Positions 24,428 through 36,243 of a DNA stretch of 50,062 bases are shown here, in pieces; the first letter of the stretch is position 1, and the number at the start of each line of letters is the position of its first letter. The DNA comes from Oscillospiraceae bacterium (GTDB lineage: Bacteria > Bacillota > Clostridia > Oscillospirales > Oscillospiraceae). Below the pieces are notes generated by a model. That model ran no database searches and was not told the origin of the DNA. It saw only the letters and a list, made by a program, of their open reading frames with translations. Position numbers and translations under genes: made by a program. The stretch spans positions 1 to 50,062 of the forward strand of contig JAFTXW010000010.1 in the NCBI GenBank assembly GCA_017461445.1, given 5' to 3'.

Positions 24428-25326
24428 ATGTAAGTGTTGACGGTGCATTTGTCTATTTCATCATTCCTATCTTTGGCGGTATCCCCATCACCCAGACCAC
24501 AGTATCCTCGTTTCTGGTAACGCTGCTGTTGATCACCGCTTCCATCCGGCTGGGTAAAAATCTTCAGAAGCGTCCTACCGGCATTCAGGTGCTGGTGGAA
24601 AAGGGTGTCGGCATGATCTACGATCTGACCACCAGTGCCATGGGCGAGCACAACGCTCACTGGGCACCGTTCATGGGCACCATCTTTCTGAGCAGCATCT
24701 GCGGCTCTCTTATTGGTCTGACCGGATTTCTCAGATCTTCCACCGCCGATCTCAGCTGCACGCTGACCTGGTCGATTATGGTCAGCGTCATTATCTGGTA
24801 CAATAATATTAAGGCGAACGGCTTTGTAGGCTGGCTGAAGGGCTTTACCGAGCCGGTGGCCGTCATGACCCCCATGAACCTTATCAGTGAGGTCGCCCAG
24901 CCCATGTCCATGGCGTTCCGTCACTTCGGCAATGTGGCCGGCGGCGGCGTTATCACGACCATTATCTACACCGCTTTCTCCATGCTTTCCGCGCTGGTGC
25001 TGAACCTAATTTCCGCCTCCGGCTGGGCTGTTGGTGCTGTTTTGCTGGTTGTCGGCGCACTGCTGCTTATTTTTGCCGTATTAAAAAAGAAAAAGCTTTC
25101 TCTTAAGATTCTGGGAGCCGTCAGCCTGCTTCTGGGTTTATTTGGTCTGCTGCAGGCTTTGGGAATCCTCTCCGATGTTCCCATTCTTTCCTTTGGTATC
25201 CCCGCTGTTCTGTCCTGCTACTTCGACATCTTCTCCGGCTTTGTTCAGGCTTTGGTGTTTACCCTTCTGACAATGGTCTACATCGCAGGCTCGCTGCCGG
25301 AACCGCAGGAAAACGCTCAGGCATAA
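24424..25326 (+). CDS. atpB: ATP synthase F0 subunit a, with an internal insertion
   Basis: The 300-residue stator subunit provides the ion half-channels next to the c-ring. The essential Arg is Arg166 in SMAFRHFGN, and the last helix YFDIFSGFVQALVFTLLTMVYI carries the conserved Gln275. Between them lie 108 residues, whereas E. coli has 41. The extra part (about 191-258) comprises two hydrophobic stretches (AVGAVLLVVGALLLIFAVL and ILGAVSLLLGLFGLLQAL) separated by KKKK. The reading frame is intact and the codon use is normal, so it appears functional. The first residues before helix 1 are short. Confidence 0.93.
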   Translation: MNVSVDGAFVYFIIPIFGGIPITQTTVSSFLVTLLLITASIRLGKNLQKRPTGIQVLVEKGVGMIYDLTTSAMGEHNAHWAPFMGTIFLSSICGSLIGLTGFLRSSTADLSCTLTWSIMVSVIIWYNNIKANGFVGWLKGFTEPVAVMTPMNLISEVAQPMSMAFRHFGNVAGGGVITTIIYTAFSMLSALVLNLISASGWAVGAVLLVVGALLLIFAVLKKKKLSLKILGAVSLLLGLFGLLQALGILSDVPILSFGIPAVLSCYFDIFSGFVQALVFTLLTMVYIAGSLPEPQENAQA

Positions 25327-25379
25327 TTCATTTCGTTAACCCAAAAAATATTATAAACAACATTTAGGAGGACAATTTT

Positions 25380-25625
25380 ATGGAATTAGCTGCTGCAATC
25401 GCTATCGCTGGTAAGGCTCTGGGTGCGGGCTTGTGTATGGGCATTGGTGCTATCGGCCCCGCAGTGGGTGAAGGTAATGCCGTTGGTCACGCTCTGGACG
25501 GTATGGCCCGTCAGCCCGAAGCTGCCGGCAACCTGCGTACCAACATGATCCTGGGCTGTGCCATTACCGAGACCACCGGTATTTACTCCCTGCTGATCGC
25601 TTTCCTGATCCTGTTCACGCTGTAA
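25380..25625 (+). CDS. atpE: ATP synthase F0 subunit c, probable two-carboxylate Na+ type
   Basis: This 81-residue hairpin protein forms the rotor ring. Helix 1 has GLCMGIGAIGPAVGEG, the loop is ARQPEA, and helix 2 has AITETTGIYS. The ion-carrying carboxylate is Glu64. Glu31 occupies the position of Gln32 in the Na+-binding Ilyobacter ring, and Thr65, Thr66 and Tyr69 match its Ser66-Thr67-Tyr70 ligand set. Two Glu per site is the two-carboxylate motif described for Fusobacterium. Na+ coupling is therefore likely but inferred. AGGAGGACAA precedes the ATG. Confidence 0.95.
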   Translation: MELAAAIAIAGKALGAGLCMGIGAIGPAVGEGNAVGHALDGMARQPEAAGNLRTNMILGCAITETTGIYSLLIAFLILFTL

Positions 25626-25666
25626 TTTTGCTCTTTTCCGTATCCATCTAGAAAGGAGCGACGTAA

Positions 25667-26167
25667 GTGTTTGAAAGTTTTATTGGCGTAAACTTCTGGA
25701 CAGCTCTGTTCGTTCTGCTCAATACCTTGGCTATCTTTTTTGTCGCAAAGAAATACCTGTTCGTGCCTGTAAAAAACATGATCGACAGCCGTCAAAAGGA
25801 AATTGACGACATGTATGCCGAAGCTGGTTCCGCCCGGCAGGAGGCCAAGGAGCTTCAGGCAGAATACCAGCAGAAGCTCAGCGTGGCTCAGGCAACCTCC
25901 GAGCGTATCGTCAAGGAAGCCGTTGCCCGCGGTCTGAGCCGCGAGGATGAGATCATCCGCAAGGCAAACGAGGAAGCCGCCGCCATTATCGACAAGGCCT
26001 CCGCCGACATCGCCATGGAAAAGAAAAAAGCCATCAACGATGCCAAGAACGAGATTTCCGACCTGGCTATGGCCATTGCCGGTAAGGTCGTGGAGCGGGA
26101 GCTGGACGGCAAGGATCAGCAAGCGTTGATCGACAGCTTCATCAACGGATTGGGTGACGGCGTATGA
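25667..26167 (+). CDS. atpF: ATP synthase F0 subunit b
   Basis: The 166-residue stator stalk has one N-terminal membrane helix (FWTALFVLLNTLAIFFVAKKYLF) and a long charged coiled coil, ending with the delta-binding segment. The start is GTG at 25667, placed 8 bases after GAAAGGAGCGAC. The stop overlaps atpH by four bases. Confidence 0.95.
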   Translation: MFESFIGVNFWTALFVLLNTLAIFFVAKKYLFVPVKNMIDSRQKEIDDMYAEAGSARQEAKELQAEYQQKLSVAQATSERIVKEAVARGLSREDEIIRKANEEAAAIIDKASADIAMEKKKAINDAKNEISDLAMAIAGKVVERELDGKDQQALIDSFINGLGDGV

Positions 26168-26703
26168 CGGAGGTCGGAACTGTTTACGGCGAGGCCCTGT
26201 ACGAGCTGGCAAAGGACGAGGGGCTGGCAAAGTCCGTCGGCGATCAGCTGCGCGTATTGGCGGAAAGCTTTCGCCGGGAGCCGGAGTTTATCCGCCTTCT
26301 CTCCTCCCCCAACCTGACCAAGGCGGAACGCTGCCGCATTCTTGACGACAGCTTTCAGGGCCGGATCCATGGATATATCCTGAATTTCCTGAAGATCCTG
26401 ACCGAGAAGGGCTACATGCGCCATTTTGGTCATTGCTGCGAGGCTTACACCAAGCGATACAATGAAGATAACGGCATTCTGCCCGTGACCGCCATCACCG
26501 CTGTGGCCCTGACCGCAGATCAGGCGGAGCGTCTGACGGGCAAGCTGTCCCGGATCACCGGCAAGCAGATCGAGCTGCGCAACCGGGTGGATTCCGGCGT
26601 TCTGGGCGGTGTCCGCCTGGATTACGACGGCCAGCGACTGGATGATACGGTGTCCCACCGTCTGGATGCCATCCGGGATTTGCTGAAAACAGACGTACTC
26701 TGA
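26164..26703 (+). CDS. atpH: ATP synthase F1 subunit delta
   Basis: The 179-residue protein joins the peripheral stalk to the F1 head. The N-terminal helical domain (VGTVYGEALYELAKDEGLA) and the C-terminal GGVRLDYDGQRLDDTVSHRLD motif are typical. It is translationally coupled to atpF through an ATGA overlap and lies 18 bases before atpA. Confidence 0.94.
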   Translation: MTEVGTVYGEALYELAKDEGLAKSVGDQLRVLAESFRREPEFIRLLSSPNLTKAERCRILDDSFQGRIHGYILNFLKILTEKGYMRHFGHCCEAYTKRYNEDNGILPVTAITAVALTADQAERLTGKLSRITGKQIELRNRVDSGVLGGVRLDYDGQRLDDTVSHRLDAIRDLLKTDVL

Positions 26704-26721
26704 TGAGAAAGCAGGGACTGT

Positions 26722-28230
26722 ATGGAACTGAAACCCGAAGAAATAACAAAAATCATTCGTAGTCAGATCAAAAACTACGAAAACAAAATGGAAGTCAGCG
26801 AAACAGGCGTTGTCATCCTGGTGGGCGACGGCATTGCCAAGGCCTCCGGCCTGAGCAAGTGCATGTCCGGCGAGCTGGTGGAATTCCCCGACGGCTCCTA
26901 CGGCATGGCCCAGAACCTGGAAGAGGACACCGTCTCCATCACCGTTCTTGGCTCCGACCAGGGCATCAAGGAGGGTGACACCGTCAAGCGTACCGGCCGC
27001 GTTGTGTCCGTCCCCGTAGGCTCCGGCCTTATCGGCCGTGTCGTCAACGCACTGGGCGAGCCCATCGACGGCAAGGGCCCCATCACCGCAGAGGGCTACC
27101 GGGCCATCGAAATGCCGGCCCCCGGCATCATTGAGCGTCAGCACGTCAGCCGCCCCCTGCAGACCGGTATCAAGGCCATCGACTCCATGATCCCCATCGG
27201 CCGGGGTCAGCGCGAGCTGATCATCGGTGACCGCCAGACCGGTAAAACCACCATTGCTACCGATGCCATTCTGAACCAGAAGGGCAAGGATTGTATCTGT
27301 ATTTACGTTGCCATCGGTCAGAAGCGTTCCACCGTGGCCCAGGTGGTGGAAAACCTGACCCTGGGCGGTGCCATGGACTACACCATTGTGGTAGCCGCCT
27401 CCGCTTCCGAGCTGGCCCCCATGCAGTATATCGCCCCCTACGCAGGCTGCACCATGGGCGAGCACTTTATGTATCAGGGCAAGGACGTTCTGGTCATTTA
27501 CGACGACCTGAGTAAGCACGCAGTGGCATACCGTGCCATTTCTCTGCTGATCCGCCGTCCCCCCGGACGGGAAGCTTTCCCCGGCGATGTTTTCTACCTC
27601 CACTCCCGTTTGCTGGAGCGTGCGGCACAGCTGTCCCCCGAGTTGGGCGGCGGCTCCCTCACCGCACTGCCCATCATTGAGACCCAGGCCGGCGACGTTT
27701 CCGCCTACATTCCCACCAACGTCATTTCCATTACCGACGGTCAGATCTTCCTGGAGACCGAGCTGTTCAACTCCGGCGTTATGCCCGCTGTGAACCCCGG
27801 TATCTCTGTCTCCCGTGTGGGCGGCGACGCCCAGATCAAGGCCATGAAGAAGGTGGCAGGCTCTCTGAAGCTGCTGTACTCCCAGTACCGGGAGCTGCAG
27901 AGCTTTGCCCAGTTCGGCTCCGATCTGGACGCCGACACCAAATCCCGTCTGGCACTGGGCGAGCGGATCGTGGCTGTTCTGAAGCAGAAGAACAACGCCC
28001 CCAAGGAAGTGGCCCAGCAGGTGTGCATCATTTATGCCGTCACCCACGGGTATCTGAACGGCATCGATGTAGATATGGTTCCCGAATTTGAGAAGCGGCT
28101 GGAGGAGCACATGGAGAACCGGCACTACGCCGTGCTGGAAGCCATCCGTACCACCGGCAAGCTGGAAGCCGACACCGAGGCCGGCCTGAAGACCGCACTG
28201 GACGAACTGCTGGCTCAGTTCCCCGGATAA
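26722..28230 (+). CDS. atpA: ATP synthase F1 subunit alpha
   Basis: This 502-residue protein is the non-catalytic nucleotide-binding subunit of the hexameric head. Walker A is GDRQTGKT; the catalytic-site Arg finger lies in the conserved [21 protein letters not shown] signature. The N-terminal crown ([22 protein letters not shown]) is normal. It lies 15 bases before atpG within the operon. Confidence 0.98.
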   Translation: MELKPEEITKIIRSQIKNYENKMEVSETGVVILVGDGIAKASGLSKCMSGELVEFPDGSYGMAQNLEEDTVSITVLGSDQGIKEGDTVKRTGRVVSVPVGSGLIGRVVNALGEPIDGKGPITAEGYRAIEMPAPGIIERQHVSRPLQTGIKAIDSMIPIGRGQRELIIGDRQTGKTTIATDAILNQKGKDCICIYVAIGQKRSTVAQVVENLTLGGAMDYTIVVAASASELAPMQYIAPYAGCTMGEHFMYQGKDVLVIYDDLSKHAVAYRAISLLIRRPPGREAFPGDVFYLHSRLLERAAQLSPELGGGSLTALPIIETQAGDVSAYIPTNVISITDGQIFLETELFNSGVMPAVNPGISVSRVGGDAQIKAMKKVAGSLKLLYSQYRELQSFAQFGSDLDADTKSRLALGERIVAVLKQKNNAPKEVAQQVCIIYAVTHGYLNGIDVDMVPEFEKRLEEHMENRHYAVLEAIRTTGKLEADTEAGLKTALDELLAQFPG

Positions 28231-28245
28231 GGGAGGAGGTACCCC

Positions 28246-30922
<2,677 letters not shown>

Positions 30923-30929
30923 AACGTAA

Positions 30930-30965
30930 GCAGCCTGCGGAATTATCCGCAGGCTGCATTTTCTT
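30930..30965 (+). terminator. Rho-independent terminator of the ATP synthase operon
   Basis: GCAGCCTGCGG, a 6-nt loop, CCGCAGGCTGC and ATTTTCTT. The convergent sulfatase gene ends inside its tail. Confidence 0.9.
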
Positions 30966-32895
30966 ATTCCGGCAAATGACTGGGCTGGTATTGTTCGTAG
31001 TAGTCCGTTTCCAGGATCAGGTTATTGATGCGGGTAAATTCCTGGACGGTTTTTGTCATTTCCGCCTTGAATTCGGCGGTGACGGGTTCAGCATCCTCGG
31101 TGCGGTACAAAAGCTGCTTTGTAGAAGCATTCCAGGCTGCGTCGCCGCTGATCCAGCTGCCGTCGGAGAAGGGTACGAAGCCCGCATAGTCCGGGTCAAA
31201 GGCATCGCTGCCCATGTAGGGACATTCCGTTTCCACGCCCAGCATATTCAGCAGGGTGGGCACCAGATCGGAGGTATTAAGGGTCTTGTCCACCTCCATG
31301 GGTTCCAGATCCGCGCTCCAGATGAAGCAGGGCGTCCGCTCCAGCCAGATGGCATTGTCCACATCGGAGACCTCCAGAAGGGTCTGGGTGTCCTTGAAGC
31401 CGTAGGTATAGTGGTCGGTAACGCCGATGATCACGGTGTTTTCCAGCTGTCCCTGCTCCTCCAGCTCCTCCAGGAGCCGGGCGAACATATCATCCACCAG
31501 CTTTGCCTTCAGATAGGCGCAGTTCAGCTCCTCGTGGTCGGTCAGCTCCCGGTATTCCGGGTACTGCTTCAGGCCCCAGTAGCTGAGAACCTCGTTGTAT
31601 TTGTAGCTCAAATGGGCGGAGCGGGTGATGATAAAATTGAAGTATTTTTCACTCTGGAAGAATTCCGCGTTCAGGCCATTGTTATCGAACAGAAGCTTGT
31701 CGTCGTACAGCTGGTTCTTTACTTCCTTTTCGGTACCCGTCACAAAGTCCCCGTAATAGACATATTCCGAATAGCCCATGGCCAAAGAAAATACGCCACG
31801 GCTGTAGAAGCTGGGATCGTTATAGTGGAAGGTCTTGGCATCGTAGCCGTATTCCTCCTGGGAAAGCAGGAACGGCAGGCTCTGATAGAAATTGTTGGTC
31901 ACATAATCGAAGGCGTAGCCACCCGCGCTGGAGAGGAAGGAGCCGGTGTTGATGCAGAACTCCGTGTTAAAGGTGCGGATGCCGCCGTAGGGGGGCGTGT
32001 AGAAGCTGGTAAAGTTGATGCCCTCGGCCATCAGACGGTTGATGGTGGGGGTGTGTTCGCCGATAAGCCAGTCGTCCATGCTCTCCATCAGCACCAACAC
32101 CACGTTCTTTCCTTCGAGGATGCCGGTCATTTCATTGGAAGTCTGGTCAAATTTCCCGTTTTCTTCCATGTAAATATAAATTTCCTCCTGTCCCTCCGCC
32201 TGGGCCTGGGCATAGCCAGGGGTCAGGGGGTAGATCAGGTTGGCATAGATATCCTTCACCGCCGTCTGGTGCAGGCCGCAGACCTGATAGAGCCGGTGGG
32301 TATTGAACATGTTGTCATAGGCGGCTTCCGCAGACTGGGCGCGGCCATAGTCGCTGCCGGCGTACTGGATCTCGTCGTCATCCTCGAAAACCAGCTCCGG
32401 CATCGCCCAGGCGCAGGCAGCAGCCATCACTGCCACCGCCGCAGCCATCAGCTTTTGCCCCCACAGGCTCTCCCACCTGGGAAATTTCCAGATGTTCCAC
32501 GCACCCAGCAGGAGCAGTCCCGCCAGGCACAGATACCAGCTGACCGGGTAGCTCAGCAGCACATCGAAATAATCGGAGCCCTCGGAGCCGTAGCGGAACT
32601 CTGTCAGCCACAGCATCTCCCCGAACATGTAATAGTAGCCCGTCTGGACGGCGGCGTAGATAAGAATGAGGGCGTAGAGGAGACCGTAAACCACCCGGGC
32701 ACCCTTCCGGGGCAGCAGACGCAGCAGTCCCGTCAGCAGTGCCGCCCACAGGCCGCCAAAGGCCAGGGGCCACAGCTCCATCTCCTGCCCGGAGCGCAGG
32801 AACAGGAAGGCGAACAGCTCCACAAGAAAAAAAGACACAGGGATCAGAAGGAACGTAGGCCCTCTCCCCTGCTTTTTGGCTTCATATTTGCCCAT
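30964..32895 (-). CDS. LTA synthase family sulfatase-fold membrane enzyme
   Basis: The 643-residue protein has four to five N-terminal membrane helices (to about residue 165) and an outer-surface alkaline phosphatase-like domain. Metal and catalytic residues are visible in VVLVLMESMDD (Glu271) and GGIRTFNTEF (Thr308, the position of the phosphoglycerol-accepting Thr in LtaS), plus GVTDHYTYG further on. Relatives polymerise glycerol phosphate from phosphatidylglycerol or attach it to cell-surface sugars; the exact product cannot be told. It stands alone, convergent with the ATP synthase operon. Confidence 0.88.
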   Translation of the reverse strand: MGKYEAKKQGRGPTFLLIPVSFFLVELFAFLFLRSGQEMELWPLAFGGLWAALLTGLLRLLPRKGARVVYGLLYALILIYAAVQTGYYYMFGEMLWLTEFRYGSEGSDYFDVLLSYPVSWYLCLAGLLLLGAWNIWKFPRWESLWGQKLMAAAVAVMAAACAWAMPELVFEDDDEIQYAGSDYGRAQSAEAAYDNMFNTHRLYQVCGLHQTAVKDIYANLIYPLTPGYAQAQAEGQEEIYIYMEENGKFDQTSNEMTGILEGKNVVLVLMESMDDWLIGEHTPTINRLMAEGINFTSFYTPPYGGIRTFNTEFCINTGSFLSSAGGYAFDYVTNNFYQSLPFLLSQEEYGYDAKTFHYNDPSFYSRGVFSLAMGYSEYVYYGDFVTGTEKEVKNQLYDDKLLFDNNGLNAEFFQSEKYFNFIITRSAHLSYKYNEVLSYWGLKQYPEYRELTDHEELNCAYLKAKLVDDMFARLLEELEEQGQLENTVIIGVTDHYTYGFKDTQTLLEVSDVDNAIWLERTPCFIWSADLEPMEVDKTLNTSDLVPTLLNMLGVETECPYMGSDAFDPDYAGFVPFSDGSWISGDAAWNASTKQLLYRTEDAEPVTAEFKAEMTKTVQEFTRINNLILETDYYEQYQPSHLPE

Positions 32896-33032
32896 TGCGG
32901 CAAAACACTTCCTTCTGTTGAAATCTACAATATTCTATCATACCCCCGCAAAAATGTATACTTAAGATTTTCTTATTTTTCCGCAAACAGCCGGGTGCAA
33001 CCGCCGGTTGCTAAGGTTTCAAGCCGGGTTGG

Positions 33033-33061
33033 TGGACTTTTGGGCGGGGATATGTTATACT
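33033..33061 (+). promoter_or_regulatory. Promoter of the XRE regulator gene
   Basis: TGGACT, a 17-bp spacer and TATACT lie 28 bases upstream of the ATG at 33090; the -35 is weak. Confidence 0.5.
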
Positions 33062-33089
33062 TTTCCCATCAAAGCAAAGGAGGTTCCCC

Positions 33090-33851
33090 ATGAGCCTTGG
33101 AGCGAATATCTACAAATACCGCACAGAAAAGCGGATGTCCCAGGGGGATTTGGCGGAGGCGTTGGAGGTATCCCGGCAGTCTGTCAGCAAATGGGAGAAT
33201 GATGCCTCCGTGCCGGAGCTGGACAAGCTGATGAAAATGAGCCGTCTGTTTGGGGTCAGCCTGGATACGCTGGTCTCCGGGGTGGAACAGCCGGAGCCTG
33301 CGCCCGCGCCGCCTCAGAGACAGTTTTCCCGGCGGCAGGGGGTTGGAATCGGCTTCTGGTGCTTCTATGTGCTGATCGTGCTGGCCTGCGCCCTGTCCGG
33401 GGAGGGGCTGACAGGAATGCTTCTGGGGCTTCCCTTCCTGATCTGCGGGGCTCTGTGCTATAGCTCCAAGTTAAAGCATCTGGGTCTGTGGTGTACCTGG
33501 GTGTTCGCGCTGCCACTGGTCTTTGTGCCCTTTTATGAGTTTATCCGCATCTATGAAGCCCGGCTGATCACCGCTGTACTTTGGGTGGGGATGCTGGCTT
33601 TGACCCTGTGGTGCCTGCGCAAGGAGCCTGTGGTGCTGACCAAGCGCGGGATGAAGCTCCTGCTTTTGGGCCACGGCCTGTGCTTCGGATATATCCTGAT
33701 GCGGATTCTGGAAATGCTGGATCTATGGAATCTGGTGCTGATCCCCGACCGAACCATCCGCTATTGGGTGGATGCCCTGGCCTATCTGCTGCTCACCAGC
33801 CTCCTCAGCGTGAGTACGCGGATATTGAAGCGGAACAAGACTACCGCATAA
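33090..33851 (+). CDS. XRE-family transcriptional regulator with membrane segments
   Basis: The 253-residue protein has an N-terminal Cro/C1-type helix-turn-helix (residues 1-65; RMSQGDLAEALEVSRQSVSKWENDASVPELDKLMKMSRLFGVSLDTLV), a Pro-rich linker, then about five hydrophobic segments from residue 90 to the end. Such fusions are common in Clostridia and are thought to be membrane-tethered regulators; the ligand is unknown. AAAGGAGG precedes the ATG. It is followed by two repeat fragments and then by asnS with its own promoter. Confidence 0.88.
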   Translation: MSLGANIYKYRTEKRMSQGDLAEALEVSRQSVSKWENDASVPELDKLMKMSRLFGVSLDTLVSGVEQPEPAPAPPQRQFSRRQGVGIGFWCFYVLIVLACALSGEGLTGMLLGLPFLICGALCYSSKLKHLGLWCTWVFALPLVFVPFYEFIRIYEARLITAVLWVGMLALTLWCLRKEPVVLTKRGMKLLLLGHGLCFGYILMRILEMLDLWNLVLIPDRTIRYWVDALAYLLLTSLLSVSTRILKRNKTTA

Positions 33852-33864
33852 CCCGGAGGACACC

Positions 33865-33911
33865 CCCTCAGTCGCCTTCGGCGACAGCTCCCCCACAGGT
33901 GGAGCCAAGGG
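33865..33911. repeat. Fragment of the CTCAGTCGGC hairpin repeat family
   Basis: CCCTCAGTCGCC-TTC-GGCGACAG followed by AGCTCCCCCACAGGTGGAGCCAAGGG. It resembles the two inverted copies inside the 35677-35934 palindrome. Confidence 0.65.
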
Positions 33912-33917
33912 CCTGCG

Positions 33918-33954
33918 GGTAATTCCTCACTCCTAACCCTAATTCCTAACTCAA
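33918..33954. repeat. Half copy of the TTAGGAA heptamer repeat
   Basis: AATTCCTCACTCCTAACC followed by CTAATTCCTAACTC resembles the right arm of the palindrome at 15303-15403; the left arm is missing. Confidence 0.6.
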
Positions 33955-33998
33955 CACAAAATTTTTTGAATATTTCTCACAAAATCACGCTTTCCCTC

Positions 33999-34027
33999 TT
34001 GTAAAATCATCCAAATTGGCGTATACT
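33999..34027 (+). promoter_or_regulatory. Promoter of asnS
   Basis: TTGTAA, a 17-bp spacer and TATACT lie 36 bases before the ATG. The short leader leaves no room for a T-box. Confidence 0.7.
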
Positions 34028-34062
34028 TATCTATATTTTTAGCAAGAAGAGAGGTATCCCCT

Positions 34063-35454
34063 ATGGAACTTATCACTGTCCGTGAGCTGTTCAAAAACAC
34101 CGACAAGTATGCCGGTCAGGAAATCGAGATCGGCGGCTGGGTGCGCAATCGCCGCCCCTCCAAGCAGTTTGGCTTCATCGTCCTGAATGACGGTACTTAC
34201 TTCACCCCCGTTCAGGTGGTTTATAATGATACTCTGGAAAATTTCCAGGAAATCTCCAAGATCAACATCGGCGCAGCCCTGATCGTCAAGGGTACCCTGG
34301 TTCTGACCCCCGGCTCCAAGCAGCCCTTTGAGATCCAGGCTTCTACCGTCACCGTGGAGGGCCCCTCCACCGGCGATTATCCCCTGCAGCCCAAGCGGCA
34401 CTCCATGGAGTTCCTGCGGACCATCACTCATCTGCGGCCCCGTACCAACACCTTCCAGGCCGTGTTCCGCGTCCGCTCCCTGGCGGCTATGGCCATCCAC
34501 CAGTTCTTCCAGGACCGGGACTTTGTCTATGTCCACACGCCCCTGATCACCGGTTCTGACTGCGAGGGCGCGGGCGAGATGTTCCAGGTCACCACTCTGG
34601 ATCTGAACAACGTGCCCAAGACCGAGGACGGCAAGGTGGATTTCTCCCAGGACTTCTACGGTAAGCCCACCAACCTGACCGTTTCCGGCCAGCTGAACGG
34701 CGAGACCTTCGCCATGGCCTTCCGCAACATTTACACCTTCGGCCCCACCTTCCGGGCTGAGAACTCCAACACCACCCGGCACGCCGCCGAGTTCTGGATG
34801 ATCGAGCCGGAGATGGCCTTTGCCGATCTGCAGGATCTGATGCGCGTGGAGGAGGATATGCTCAAGTACATCATTTCCTATGTTCTGGAGCATGCTCCCG
34901 AGGAAATGGCTTTCTTCAATCAGTTCATGGACAAGGGCCTGCTGGATCGGCTGAACAATGTGCTGAACAACGACTTCGGCCGCATCACCTACACCGAGGC
35001 CGTGGAGCTGCTGGAAAAGCACAACGATAAGTTCGAGTACCCCGTTTCCTGGGGCAGCGACCTGCAGACCGAGCACGAGCGGTACCTGACCGAAGTGGTC
35101 TTCAAGAAGCCCGTCTTCGTCACCGACTATCCCAAGGACATCAAGGCCTTCTACATGAAGCTGAACCCCGACGGCAAGACCGTTGCCGCTGTGGACTGCC
35201 TGGTGCCCGGTGTTGGCGAGATCACCGGCGGCTCCCAGCGTGAGGACAACTACGAGGTGCTGAAGGCCCGCATTGAGGAGCTGGGCATGAAGCCCGAGGA
35301 CTACGGCTTCTACATGGATCTGCGCAAGTACGGCTCCACCCGTCACGCAGGCTTCGGCCTGGGCTTCGAGCGGTGCGTCATGTACCTGACCGGCATCGGC
35401 AACATCCGCGACGCCATCCCCTTCCCCAGAACTGTGGGCAACTGCGAACTGTAA
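34063..35454 (+). CDS. asnS: Asparaginyl-tRNA synthetase
   Basis: The 463-residue enzyme charges tRNA-Asn. The N-terminal OB-fold anticodon domain ([26 protein letters not shown]) is followed by the class II core: motif 2 in [24 protein letters not shown], and motif 3 in [27 protein letters not shown]. The TRHAAEFW and RDAIPFPR pattern identifies AsnRS rather than AspRS. AGAGAGGT precedes the ATG. It is monocistronic, with its own promoter and terminator. Confidence 0.97.
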   Translation: MELITVRELFKNTDKYAGQEIEIGGWVRNRRPSKQFGFIVLNDGTYFTPVQVVYNDTLENFQEISKINIGAALIVKGTLVLTPGSKQPFEIQASTVTVEGPSTGDYPLQPKRHSMEFLRTITHLRPRTNTFQAVFRVRSLAAMAIHQFFQDRDFVYVHTPLITGSDCEGAGEMFQVTTLDLNNVPKTEDGKVDFSQDFYGKPTNLTVSGQLNGETFAMAFRNIYTFGPTFRAENSNTTRHAAEFWMIEPEMAFADLQDLMRVEEDMLKYIISYVLEHAPEEMAFFNQFMDKGLLDRLNNVLNNDFGRITYTEAVELLEKHNDKFEYPVSWGSDLQTEHERYLTEVVFKKPVFVTDYPKDIKAFYMKLNPDGKTVAAVDCLVPGVGEITGGSQREDNYEVLKARIEELGMKPEDYGFYMDLRKYGSTRHAGFGLGFERCVMYLTGIGNIRDAIPFPRTVGNCEL

Positions 35455-35462
35455 GAGAAACA

Positions 35463-35495
35463 AAACCGCTCTCCAATCGGAGGGCGGTTCTTTTA
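35463..35495 (+). terminator. Rho-independent terminator of asnS
   Basis: ACCGCTCTCC, loop AATC, GGAGGGCGGT and TCTTTT, starting 10 bases after the stop. Confidence 0.9.
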
Positions 35496-35507
35496 TGGAG
35501 CAGGAGC

Positions 35508-36180
35508 CACTCGACGGAACATACACATCTACGGAACTTTTTTATTCCCTAAACATTTTCGTTCGTCGATTCGACAAAAAACAGGGTGTTGAAGCAGCCC
35601 ACCCCAATACGCATACAGGGGTCGATGTAGGCATCCTCACCTACCAGGTTGCAACAACGAAAAGTTTATGCACTGGTGCGGCAGCACCCAAGGCTCCCTT
35701 GTGTAAAGGGAGCTGTCGGCGAAGCCGACTGAGGGATTGTTACCGCAGTATCGATATCTTTATGGCTACCAGGAAAAAGCACATAACGAAAGCTTACAAC
35801 GGATTCGCCGAAAGGTTTCAGCAAAATGGTGCTGCCTACCGCACAATCCCTCCGACCCGCCTTCGGCGGCCCACCTCAGCGCAAGGCACTCCCTTCGGTC
35901 GCCTTTACACAAGGGAGGCTTTGGTGCGCTGCATCTCTTCAAGATTTTTCAAGTTTCAGCTGTTACATTCTACTACGAGTCATACCACTATGATGGTTTT
36001 GCTGGGTTAAGCCAATCAGCATTCTTAAAATAAACAGACACCACCTTGCAGTATTATCGATTTTGATCTCCATCCTGAATATGACACGGGTGCACAAGGA
36101 TGCGCCATCATCGTAATTTTTGTCGAATCCACAAACGAAAATGTTTGAGGAATGAAAAAGTTCCGTAGAAGCGTCGAGTG
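35508..36180. mobile_element. 673-bp element with imperfect terminal inverted repeats, no transposase
   Basis: The two ends are inverted copies over about 65-73 bp: both read CACTCGACG, then CTACGGAACTTTTT, AAACATTTTCGTT and GATTCGACAAAAA inwards. The left end has an 11-bp insertion. No transposase remains; short open frames over both ends (reading STELF.S.NIFV..FDK) are accidental products of the repeat. No target duplication is obvious. A second palindrome (35677-35934) is nested inside. It fills the space between asnS and the purine permease gene and looks like a MITE or other non-autonomous element. Confidence 0.65.
35677..35934. repeat. 258-bp palindromic repeat nested in the larger element
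   Basis: Inverted arms carry CTCCCTTGTGTAAAGG on the left and CCTTTACACAAGGGAG on the right. Inside are GAGGGATTGT (35731-35740) and ACAATCCCTC (35843-35852), and hairpins GTCGGC-GAA-GCCGAC and CCGCC-TTC-GGCGG. About 100 bp separate the arms. Confidence 0.7.
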
Positions 36181-36196
36181 CGTCGGGCGACAACGG

Positions 36197-36231
36197 CAAA
36201 AACACCCGGGGGAAATTTCCCTCGGGTGTTT
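36197..36231 (-). terminator. Rho-independent terminator of the purine permease gene
   Basis: On the minus strand ACACCCGAGGG, loop, CCCCCGGGTGT and TTTTTG, 12 bases after the stop. Confidence 0.88.
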
Positions 36232-36243
36232 GTGTTGGGTGGA

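Noticed and set aside
33955-34062. T-box riboswitch before asnS
   Set aside because: The leader after the -10 element is only about 30 bases and lacks the T-box sequence and specifier stem.
35495-36205. Small open frames reading STELF.S.NIFV..FDK on both strands
   Set aside because: They are produced by the two inverted ends of a repeat element, not by selected protein sequence.
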